DNA from: Kouleothrix aurantiaca | GTDB lineage: Bacteria > Chloroflexota > Chloroflexia > Chloroflexales > Roseiflexaceae | Length of the DNA: 11,251 nucleotides | Assembly (NCBI GenBank): GCA_001399705.1 | Contig: LJCR01000032.1 | Coordinates: 1 to 11,251, forward strand | Direction of reading: 5' to 3' | Part shown: positions 1 through 7,000 of the stretch, one piece after another | How the letters are laid out: each line of letters starts with the position of its first letter | Position numbering within the stretch: the first letter of the stretch is position 1 | Translations under genes and position numbers: made by a program | Notes under the pieces: generated by a model | The model's database searches: none | What the model was told of the DNA's origin: nothing | The model's input: the letters and a program-made list of their open reading frames with translations, nothing else

Positions 1-432
1 GATCACCGACTGCGCGGGCATTGCCAGCAGCACGGCGGCTGCGCGCACGCGCCCCGGCCCCTCGCTGAGCCACGCAATTCCGGCCCAGGTCAGCACTACC
101 AGCGCCGTGCAGCCGAGCAACAGGGCAGGCAAGCCGCCAATCGTGTAAAGGCCGTAAAAAATCGCCAGCGCCAGCCACTCGTGGTTGGGCCAGTATGCGC
201 CCGATACTGTTGAGCTAAAGATATCGCGCGTTGGGACGCTGCCGGTCGCGAGGATCACTTGGCCGGTGCGCAGCTGCCACCACGTATCGCTCTGCACACC
301 CATCAGCGCCGCACCCAACGCCACCACAAGCAGCGCGACCGCTAGTAGTGCAGCGTCGAATGAAGCGGTTTGTTCAGCGATCGCACCTCGGATTCCGCGT
401 GCAACACCCACAATCGGCCTTTCGTTCGGCAT
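1..432 (-). CDS. Polytopic membrane protein, N-terminal fragment (C-terminus beyond left edge)
   Basis: Reading leftward from ATG 432-430, the frame stays open to base 1 (144 codons). The product begins MPNERPIVGVARGIRGAIAE, followed by a hydrophobic helix (about residues 23-40, rich in A, L and V). A soluble segment then carries DTWWQLRTGQVI, a proline turn (SVPTRDIF) and W-PNHEWLALAIFYGLY. Two further hydrophobic segments follow (about residues 81-100 and 101-118). The D-x-W-x-x-R-x-G, D-x-F-S and H-E-W-L signatures after a first membrane helix recall large, poorly characterised bacterial integral membrane proteins often compared with membrane glycosyltransferases; I cannot name the family. 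It is transcribed divergently from the V4R gene. The start is uncertain: no good ribosome-binding site precedes ATG 432, GTG 438 and GTG 444 lie in frame just upstream, and the frame remains open through ATG 522. Identity as a real membrane-protein gene is fairly secure; function is unknown. Confidence 0.72.
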   Translation of the reverse strand, partial: MPNERPIVGVARGIRGAIAEQTASFDAALLAVALLVVALGAALMGVQSDTWWQLRTGQVILATGSVPTRDIFSSTVSGAYWPNHEWLALAIFYGLYTIGGLPALLLGCTALVVLTWAGIAWLSEGPGRVRAAAVLLAMPAQSVI

Positions 433-589
433 GCTCACGAGCACCGACGATTGTACCAGCTTCTCCGCCGGCTGAATATAGCCGGCCCGAGTAAATTGGC
501 CCAGGCTAAACAGCCGCAGCATCCGATTTTCGGCCAAGATCGTGCTGCGAGTACTACCTGCGCACCCCACCGAAGTCCTTCTGATGCGG

Positions 590-618
590 TTGACTACCAA
601 CATTGCATCGTGTACAAT
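590..618 (+). promoter_or_regulatory. Sigma70-type promoter for the V4R gene
   Basis: TTGACT at 590-595 and TACAAT at 613-618 are separated by exactly 17 bases, each hexamer one base from consensus. Transcription would start near 625, giving a leader of about 60 bases before the V4R start at 686. This is one of the two best promoter matches in the window. Confidence 0.72.
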
Positions 619-672
619 GAACGGAGCTTTCTGGGCCGCACATTCAGCTTTTCCTTGCTGCAATAGACCCAT

Positions 673-678
673 AAGGAG
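673..678 (+). promoter_or_regulatory. Ribosome-binding site that fixes the V4R start
   Basis: AAGGAG ends seven bases before ATG 686. The frame is open further upstream to an ATG at 542, but that start lies before the promoter at 590-618 and has no Shine-Dalgarno, so 686 is preferred. Confidence 0.75.
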
Positions 679-685
679 CCGGGCA

Positions 686-1333
686 ATGCCAGAGGAACGT
701 GGCACCGCAACTGACCTTGAGCCGCGCTTTTACCCGAACCTGATCGGGCGCTTGTATTTGATCAGCCTTGAGGACGTGATGGGCCGCAACGGCGTCAACG
801 CCTTGCTCAACCTGGCTGGCGCGCGCCACCTGGTCAACACCTACCCGCCCTCCAACCTCAAGCGCGAGTTTCCTTTTGCCGACCTGACCACCATCTCCAA
901 ATCGACCGAGACGATGTATGGCCCGCGCGGCGCACGCGGCATGGAGCTGCGCGCCGGCCGCTACGCCTTCAACCTCGGCCTGAAGGAGTTTGGCCCGCTG
1001 CTCGGCATGGCCGACCTGGCGCTCAAGCTGATGCCGATGACGATGAAGATGAAGATCGCGCTGAATGCGACCGCGCAAACCTTCGACCGCTTTTCGGATC
1101 AGCCGACGCGGGTGGAAGAGCGCAAGGGCCAGTTTCTCTACATCATCGAGAAGTGCCCGGTGTGCTGGGGCCGGCACAGCGACAAGCCGTGCTGCCACCT
1201 GGCGCAGGGCATTCTGGAAGAAGCGTTGACCTGGGTGACCGGCGGCCACTCCTTCCACATGGAAGAGATCGAGTGCCGCGCGATGGGCGGCAACACCTGC
1301 ACCTTCGCCATCGACAAAGACGCCATCGACTGA
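686..1333 (+). CDS. V4R (4-vinyl reductase / hydrocarbon-binding) domain protein
   Basis: A 215-residue cytoplasmic protein without signal peptide. The N-terminal helical part (residues 1-120) contains VMGRNGVNALLNLAG and the RGMELRAGRYAFNLGLKEFG stretch typical of stand-alone V4R proteins. The C-terminal V4R core (about 125-210) carries C157-P-V-C160-W-G-R, C169/C170, E194, C197 and C205. The E-x-x-C-x7-C spacing (194/197/205) matches the zinc-binding Cys/Glu set described for V4R sensor domains of phenol-type activators such as MopR, so a bound metal that stabilises a hydrophobic ligand pocket is plausible. V4R domains occur in BchJ, historically linked to bacteriochlorophyll vinyl reduction, and in ligand-sensing regulators. 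This protein has no redox cofactor motif and no DNA-binding domain, so a carrier or ligand-binding role is more likely than catalysis. It has its own promoter and is probably monocistronic; the next gene has a separate leader. Domain identity is confident, physiological ligand unknown. Confidence 0.88.
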   Translation: MPEERGTATDLEPRFYPNLIGRLYLISLEDVMGRNGVNALLNLAGARHLVNTYPPSNLKREFPFADLTTISKSTETMYGPRGARGMELRAGRYAFNLGLKEFGPLLGMADLALKLMPMTMKMKIALNATAQTFDRFSDQPTRVEERKGQFLYIIEKCPVCWGRHSDKPCCHLAQGILEEALTWVTGGHSFHMEEIECRAMGGNTCTFAIDKDAID

Positions 1334-1418
1334 AAGTGAGCGTGCTTCCAACTCTGCCAAGATAACAAACTGCAAAGCTAGCGTCGGGCGTGCGTAATGC
1401 GAATGTAATCTCATCGCC

Positions 1419-1448
1419 TTGAGATACACTGACGCTATCTTGTATAGT
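1419..1448 (+). promoter_or_regulatory. Putative promoter of the beta-helix/regulator operon
   Basis: TTGAGA (1419-1424) and TATAGT (1443-1448) are 18 bases apart. The predicted start of transcription (about 1455) falls inside the palindrome at 1453-1467. The hexamers are reasonable but not perfect. Confidence 0.5.
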
Positions 1449-1452
1449 AAAA

Positions 1453-1467
1453 GGGGTGAATCACCCC
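1453..1467. repeat. Perfect 15-base palindrome at the predicted transcription start (candidate operator)
   Basis: GGGGTGAATCACCCC consists of two exact 7-base arms around a single central A. A one-base loop makes it a poor RNA hairpin as written but a good dyad for a dimeric DNA-binding protein. It begins five bases after the -10 hexamer, where a bound repressor would block initiation. I cannot assign it to a known regulator. Confidence 0.55.
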
Positions 1468-1498
1468 GGAGGAGGTCTTCAACTACTACGCCCTCCGG
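1466..1498 (+). promoter_or_regulatory. Leader stem-loop enclosing an orphan Shine-Dalgarno-like tract
   Basis: CCGGAGG (1466-1472) can pair with CCTCCGG (1492-1498) around a 19-base loop. The left arm overlaps GGAGGAGG (1468-1475), a near-perfect Shine-Dalgarno tract with no start codon at a usable distance; the actual start at 1523 has its own site (AAGGGG, 1507-1512). The stem shares C1466-C1467 with the preceding palindrome, so the two could be mutually exclusive. Formation in vivo is not shown. Confidence 0.35.
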
Positions 1499-1522
1499 CC
1501 GACATCAAGGGGAACCTAGCCT

Positions 1523-2920
1523 ATGAAACGCATCGTTATCCGCGAGCGCACACCGATCCCCCCCTTCGGCGAGCCGGCCCGCGATCTCCGGATCCTAAAT
1601 AAACCACTCTGGCTGCTCCAGCGCGATCTGCTGGCGCACCATTGCCGCGGCGCAGAAGAAGTGGACTCCCCGTCTGAAATTTCTAGCGATCGCGAAGAGC
1701 TACTCGTCTACCGGGATAACCTCTTCTTTAACGGCGAACTGATCGATACATTCATCGCCCAGGCCAAGGCCAGCGGTCACGCCTGCCAGATTGCCTTTGC
1801 CCGCGATGACAAATCGATCACAACCCACGCCCTGCGCCTGCAAGATGGCATTACGCTTGATATTCAGCACAATGTCTACGTCGCCGATTTGTTTTACTAT
1901 CCATATGGTGTGACGGAAGAAGCCCAGCCGCTGATCATCGACACCGAGCCGCGCGAGATGGGCTATTATCATATTCCAACCTATATGGCGCCAAATCAGG
2001 GCGACCTGATTTTCCAGGTGCCGCGCCGGGTGTTTCTGTCGATCGAAAACTGGGTGCACGTCTTCCTGGCGAACTCGCCATTTGGCGTTTTTTCGCTGGG
2101 CCGCATCCACGAGCAGCGCGCGGAAGAAAGCTGGAAGGAAAAGCTGGCGGTGTCGTTCTCGACATTGCTCGACCGGATTAACCCGCTTGCGCCGCGCTGG
2201 CGCAACCACTTCCTGGCCAGCTCGCGCCTGGTGAAAATCGGCAAAAACTGCTCGATCGATCCGACAGCAACGATCCACGGCCCAACGGTGATTGGCGATA
2301 ATTGCACCATTGGCGCGGGCGTTGTGATCACGAACAGCCTGATCGGCAAGAACGTTACGATCATGCAAGGATCGCAGGTGATGCTGAGCGTGGTCAGCGA
2401 CCGCTGCTACCTGCCGTGGCATGCCGCGCTGTTTATGACGACACTGATGGAAAACTCGATGGTGGCGCAGCTGAGCTGCCTGCAGATGTGCGTGGTTGGC
2501 CGCAACACCTTTATTGGCGCGGGCAATATTTTCACCGACTTCGATCTGCGCAACCAGCCGCTGCACACCTACCACCTGCGCAAGGGCGCGAGCCAGCCCG
2601 AAAAGGAAGAAATTGGCCTGCCCGTGATTGGCTCGGCGGTGGGCCACAACTGCAAAATCGGCAGCGGCTTTGTTGTCTACCCGGCGCGCATGATCGGCTC
2701 GAACACCACATTGATCTATGCGGATCCCGAGGCCGTGATCAGCCGCAATATTCAGGCAATGCGGAGCATTGATGATCTTGAAGTCGACGAGGCGGGAGAA
2801 CCGATGCGCACGGTCTATACCTGGCCGCGCGTGCTCGAACACCCTGCGCCGCCGGCCAAGCCAGAACCGACCGAACCGTTTCAAATATCGTGGCCAGAAG
2901 CAGCGCGATTGCGCCGCTAG
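1523..2920 (+). CDS. GlmU-like left-handed beta-helix protein (putative sugar-nucleotide transferase family)
   Basis: A 465-residue soluble protein. ATG 1523 follows AAGGGG (1507-1512) with ten bases between. Residues about 20-225 resemble a degenerate nucleotidyltransferase half: ILNKPLWLLQRDLL, then LLVYRDNLFFNGELIDTFI, similar in layout to the base- and metal-binding strands of sugar-phosphate nucleotidyltransferases. However, the glycine-rich L-x-x-G-x-G-T-R-M loop is not present. Residues about 236-400 are hexapeptide repeats of a left-handed beta-helix (VKIGKNCSIDPTATI, PTVIGDNCTIGAGVVI, SLIGKNVTI, VVGRNTFIGAGNI, AVGHNCKIGSGFVV). IGAGNIFTDFDLRNQ aligns with the IGAGTI-x-x-NYDG region of GlmU acetyltransferase domains. 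The tail (435-465) is proline-rich. By family, catalysis on an activated sugar or cell-envelope precursor is possible, but the weakened N-terminal active site also allows a non-catalytic or scaffold role. It is cotranscribed with the regulator 12 bases downstream, suggesting a functional link. Fold confident, activity unknown. Confidence 0.78.
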   Translation: MKRIVIRERTPIPPFGEPARDLRILNKPLWLLQRDLLAHHCRGAEEVDSPSEISSDREELLVYRDNLFFNGELIDTFIAQAKASGHACQIAFARDDKSITTHALRLQDGITLDIQHNVYVADLFYYPYGVTEEAQPLIIDTEPREMGYYHIPTYMAPNQGDLIFQVPRRVFLSIENWVHVFLANSPFGVFSLGRIHEQRAEESWKEKLAVSFSTLLDRINPLAPRWRNHFLASSRLVKIGKNCSIDPTATIHGPTVIGDNCTIGAGVVITNSLIGKNVTIMQGSQVMLSVVSDRCYLPWHAALFMTTLMENSMVAQLSCLQMCVVGRNTFIGAGNIFTDFDLRNQPLHTYHLRKGASQPEKEEIGLPVIGSAVGHNCKIGSGFVVYPARMIGSNTTLIYADPEAVISRNIQAMRSIDDLEVDEAGEPMRTVYTWPRVLEHPAPPAKPEPTEPFQISWPEAARLRR

Positions 2921-2924
2921 GAGG
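2919..2924 (+). promoter_or_regulatory. Ribosome-binding site overlapping the upstream stop; fixes a GTG start
   Basis: AGGAGG overlaps the last two bases of the TAG stop (2918-2920) of the beta-helix gene and sits eight bases before GTG 2933. This arrangement implies coupled translation of the two genes. Confidence 0.8.
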
Positions 2925-2932
2925 ATATTTCT

Positions 2933-3889
2933 GTGAGCAAAGATAAGATTCTTGTTGTCGAAGATGCACCCGACATTTCCAGCCTGCTCAAGATCTACTT
3001 TACCTCGCAGGGATACGAGGTGATGACGGCAATGCGCGGCCAGGTCGCGCTTGATATTTGCCGCAAAACACCACCAAACCTGGCGTTGCTCGATGTCAAC
3101 CTGCCGGATATGGAAGGGTATGACATTGGCCGTGCCTTGCGGCAAAGCGCGCGCACGCGCCACATCCCGATCATCTTCCTGACGGCGCGCGGCGAAAAGC
3201 AGGATCGTATTCGCGGCCTGGGCGAAGTGCAGGCAGAGTACTATATCGTCAAGCCGTTTGATATCGAAGAAGTGCACACGATTGTGAAAGGCGCGCTTGA
3301 CCGTGCCCGCCAGAAAAACCTGGCCCATCCCGTCACCAACCTGCCAACCGCCGAGCTGATCAACGAGCAGTATCGCCAGCTCGTGGCAAGCACCGGCGGT
3401 TGGGCGCTGGCGCAGGCCCATATCAACGGCTTTGAAACCTTCACGCAGGCCTATGGCGCAGTGGTTGGCGAAGATGTGCTGAAGTTTACGGCGCTGATGT
3501 TGAATGAAGTAATCAACGAGATTGGCGGGCCAAATGATTTTATTGGCCAGATGGTGGTTGGCCCCGATTTCGTCATGACCTCGTCGCCTGAGCACCTAAA
3601 AGCGATTGCAACGCGCATGTGCGAGCGCTTCGACGCTGAGATCGGCCTGCAATACAACTACAAAGACCGGCGGAATGGCTATATTGTCGTCAACGACGAC
3701 CAGGGCACGCCGCGGCAAGTGCCGCTCATGTCGCTCTCGATCGGGGTGCTCACCAGCGCCGATGGCCCATTCTACGATATTCGCGAGTTGAGCGAGACCG
3801 TTGAGGATGTGCGCCAGCACGCCCTGGCAGAAGCCCGTGAGCTTGGCCGTAAAAGCCATGTAAGCTTTGGCCGCGCTGCCGACGATTAG
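2933..3889 (+). CDS. Response regulator: REC domain plus degenerate GGDEF domain
   Basis: A 318-residue cytoplasmic protein starting at GTG. REC domain (residues 4-122): acidic pair E10/D11, phosphoacceptor D54 in LALLDVNLPDMEG, T84 in IIFLTAR, and K107 in YIVKPFD, so all residues needed for aspartyl phosphorylation are present. The second domain (about 131-312) follows the GGDEF fold: HPVTNLPTAELINEQ (usually D-x-LTGLPNR), GEDVLKFTA (as G-D-x-V-L) and LSIGV near the end. The signature itself reads V209-G-P-D-F213 instead of G-G-D-E-F: the first glycine, the metal aspartate and the catalytic glutamate are replaced, and no RxxD inhibitory site is visible. Diguanylate cyclase activity is therefore unlikely; GTP/c-di-GMP sensing or a protein-interaction output is the inference. 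It is translationally coupled to the beta-helix gene and is followed after 178 bases by a histidine kinase that could phosphorylate it. Confidence 0.88.
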   Translation: MSKDKILVVEDAPDISSLLKIYFTSQGYEVMTAMRGQVALDICRKTPPNLALLDVNLPDMEGYDIGRALRQSARTRHIPIIFLTARGEKQDRIRGLGEVQAEYYIVKPFDIEEVHTIVKGALDRARQKNLAHPVTNLPTAELINEQYRQLVASTGGWALAQAHINGFETFTQAYGAVVGEDVLKFTALMLNEVINEIGGPNDFIGQMVVGPDFVMTSSPEHLKAIATRMCERFDAEIGLQYNYKDRRNGYIVVNDDQGTPRQVPLMSLSIGVLTSADGPFYDIRELSETVEDVRQHALAEARELGRKSHVSFGRAADD

Positions 3890-3890
3890 C

Positions 3891-3963
3891 GTTCTGCCCA
3901 CGAACCAGCCCTATTGCCGGGCACAGGGTTCGCGCCAACGATGGGTTTGGTTCATGGGCGAAC
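3891..3963 (+). repeat. Long imperfect inverted repeat between regulator and kinase genes
   Basis: The left arm (3891-3907) pairs with the right arm (3948-3963). The core GCCCACGAACCA / TGGTTCATGGGC matches at 11 of 12 positions, and after one bulged base (3895) four more pairs follow (GTTC/GAAC). The 40-base loop contains a small GCCC/GGGC stem (3908-3911 with 3919-3922). It begins directly after the regulator's stop codon (3887-3889). No T-run follows, so it is not a standard intrinsic terminator. It could be an RNA 3' end stabiliser, a read-through modulator for the downstream kinase, or a remnant of an extragenic palindromic repeat. No second copy is visible in this window. Confidence 0.6.
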
Positions 3964-4046
3964 ATACATCCGGCTGTTGAGAGTAGCTCCTACACAATCA
4001 CGTCACTATACCCATCCAGCAGCGGTTTCTTACTGTCGTATGCTGG

Positions 4047-4052
4047 AAGGAG
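4047..4052 (+). promoter_or_regulatory. Distant ribosome-binding site for the kinase
   Basis: AAGGAG is 15 bases from the ATG at 4068, longer than the usual 5-10. An in-frame CTG at 4062 would be nine bases away. Either the ATG is used inefficiently or the true start is the rare CTG, which would add two residues. Confidence 0.4.
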
Positions 4053-4067
4053 CACAAACCCCTGGAT

Positions 4068-7000
4068 ATGGACACCACAACTCTCGCCTCGCCCCAAGTC
4101 CGTGCTTGGGAACTGCTCGCCGACCTGGCCAGCTGTGGGCACGATAGTGCAGCGCTTCCAAGCGTTGCGGATCTTGCACAGCGCATCGTTGAGCTTGTTC
4201 GCAACCGCCTCCCATGCCCCTGGGGCCTATTTCTACTACAGGCCACCGCAAACGCGCCAGCTATTGCAGGATGGGGTGTCAAGGCGAACGAGCAGGCGCT
4301 TCTGCTTGCGAATCCGCAGTCGATCCCGGGCCGCCAGCTCCTGCTGTCCCTAACATACAATAACGATGCGGTGGGTTTGCTGTTGCTTGGCCTGAACGAC
4401 GAAGCCGAAGCGGTACTGCCCACAAGCCTGGTGCATGCGCTGCGTGTTCAGCTTGAGCTGTTGATTACCTTGTTTCAGCGCAATACCGAGCGGCGGCGCG
4501 AGCAGGCCATGATCGAGGCCACCGCAGCCCTGCGCTTCGACCTGACCGGGCATCTCGACCTCGAAAGTGTGCTGCGCGCACTGATTGGGCGCGCCGTGGG
4601 GTTGAGCGGCGCCACAGTCGGCACAATCTATACAGTGGCCGAAGATGGCAGCCTGCAATTGATGGCCAGCCATGGCCTAAGCAATTCCTACCAGGATCTG
4701 CGCCTGCAAGCGGGCGAAGGCCTGGTTGGGCAGGTGCTGCTGCAAAGCGCGCCCATTATTACCGAGGACTACCAGCGCTATCCCCAGCGCCTGTCAATTT
4801 TCCAGAACGAAATACTGCGCGCCGCAATCGGTGTGCCGCTGATTGTGCAGGACGCGCGGATCGGCGTGCTGCTGCTGGCCCACACAACACCCACCGCACA
4901 TTTTTCCGAGCACGATCAGCAGGTGATCGAGACCTTTGCGAAGCAGGCTGCGCTGGTTTTGCGTAATGCCCAGCTCGTTACGCAACAGCAACAGCGCGCC
5001 CGCGAGCTGTTTGTGCTTTATGAAAATGGCCAGATGCTCAGCTCCACGTTGCGCATCGAGCCAATGCTTGCGCGCGTTGCAGAAAATATTGTGCTGGTGA
5101 TGGGTGCCGAGCGCTGCCAGATTTTCCTGATCGCCCCCGACGACACGACCCTGCTCTATGAAGCAGCCGCTTATAGCCTGGAAGAGCCTGGCGACCAGAT
5201 CGACCGGCAAACGCCAGCCCTGCTGACTGGCCCGCTTGAAGCACTGCTGCATAGCAACGAGCCATTTCTGATCGAATCCGGCAACAACCATAGCTCGCCA
5301 GCTCTGGGTGAACTGTTGCACCTTGGCCCAGCCGAGCACGCGCTCGCCTTTGGGCTCTCGATCAAGGATCGCGCCGTGGGCCTGATGAGCATTGGCTTTG
5401 CGCAGCGCACGCAGCCAATCACCCGCGCCGAGATCAATCTTGCGCAAACGCTCGCCGGCCAGATCGCCACAGCAATTGTGAATACGCAGCTCTACCTGGC
5501 GGAGCAGCGGCGCGCCAGCGAGCTTGAGCAGCTGCAGAATATCGGCAAGCACCTCGAAGCCGACCTTTCGCTTGACGAACTGCTCGAAGCTGCGCTGGTG
5601 GGCGTTCAGTCGCTCATGCCCTTCACTGGCAGCGAAATCAGCATGTTCAACGCCGCCACGCAATCGCTGCAGGTGGTGATGACGCGCGGCACCCGCCCCG
5701 AGTCGCAGCCGAACACGCAGCAGCTGCGTGGCGCGCTGTCGGGCTGGCTGGCCCACCACCGTCGCTCCCTGCGGCTCGATGATTTCCAGCAGGCACCCGT
5801 GCGTCCGCTCTTTACCACACTGGCCGATGGCTCGACGATTCGCAGCTACCTGGGCGTGCCGCTGAACAGCGGCGATCAACTGCTTGGCACGCTTGAGCTT
5901 TTCAGCAACAAACCTAGTAGCTTCTCGGCCGACGACGAGCGCATGCTGACGATCGTGGCCGCGCAGGTGACGCAAGGCATCAACAATGTGCGCCGCTACG
6001 AGGCGGCCGACGATTATCTGCGCAGCCGCGTGCAACAAATTACTGCCCTCCAGCGCATCAGCCGCCAGCTTACGTCGAATATGTCGCTTGGGCATATTCT
6101 TGGCTTCACGCTCGAAGAAGCGCTGCGCGCCACCGGAGCGCAAAACGGCTATATCGCGCTGCGCAAAGGTTTTGCGTTTGAAGAAGCCATGCGCGCCTTT
6201 TCGCTTGAAGAAGGTGGGCGCATCGCCATCGGCAACGGGCAGGACACCAGCGCTGTGCGGGTGATTGCTGCGAATGGGTTCACTCCCGAGCTTGTCAACG
6301 AGCTGATCGATCAGCCGATCAATGGCAGCGGGACGATTGCCGACACAGCATTGGCAAGCGGCGAGCCGATTCTCGTCGATGAGATCGAAACTGACGATCG
6401 CCTTGCCGGCCTTGGCCCCGACGCGCGCTCGGTTCTGGCAATGCCGATCTACTACGAAGCGCAAGTTGTTGGCATTGTGAACCTGCACAGCGCGCATGCT
6501 CACGCCTTCTCGCACGACGCGCTGGAGTTTATGCGCGCCCTGGCCGACCAGGCGGCGATCGCGCTGGACAATGCGCGCCGTTTCGCAAAAGTCGATCAGG
6601 CGCTGGCGCGCCGCGCGCAGGAGCTGGTTGGCATCAACGCCGAGCTTCAGCACAACCTGCGCAGCCTGACGGCGCTCAACGGCCTGGGCATGGCCATCAA
6701 CACCACCCTGCGCAGCGCCGACGAAATTTTCGGCATGACCACGCACGGTGTGGTTGAAATCGCGGGCGGGCTTGGCGCGGCCGTGCTGCTGCGCGAAGCC
6801 GATGGCCTGCGCGCCGCTGTGCAAATCGGGCCAACCCTCCCGCAAACGCCCGAGGTCGCCGATATTGTGCAGCACGTCACTACCAGCGGGCGCACCGAAA
6901 TCCTGGCGATCCCGCCGCCAGCACTGGCGCGCGCAGGCGTGCGCTGGATGCTGTTTGTGCCGCTACGCGCCACTCAGCGCACGCTTGGCAGTATCTGCGT

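Noticed and set aside
377..384. GCGATCGC octamers (377-384, 1686-1693, 6557-6564 approximately), resembling the cyanobacterial HIP1 repeat
   Set aside because: Only three copies were seen, far below HIP1 densities, and the flanking genes do not look cyanobacterial.
542..685. Upstream extension of the V4R gene to ATG 542
   Set aside because: It would start before the best promoter (590-618), lacks a ribosome-binding site, and the extra residues do not look like V4R family sequence; ATG 686 has AAGGAG at proper spacing.
1700..3595. A very long open frame on the minus strand spanning the beta-helix and regulator genes
   Set aside because: It crosses two well-supported genes, has low-complexity His/Arg/Ala-rich composition and no motif; it results from codon bias in GC-rich DNA. 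The same applies to the long antisense frames inside the kinase (4794-6875) and mutS (9848-11038).
3977..4012. TTGAGA ... TATACC as a promoter for the kinase
   Set aside because: The spacer is 24 bases, too long for a sigma70 promoter, and no better -35 lies at 16-18 bases.
4040..4147. Small frame from ATG 4040 placed over the kinase start
   Set aside because: It overlaps the kinase in another frame, its start codon precedes rather than follows the AAGGAG, and the peptide is low-complexity.
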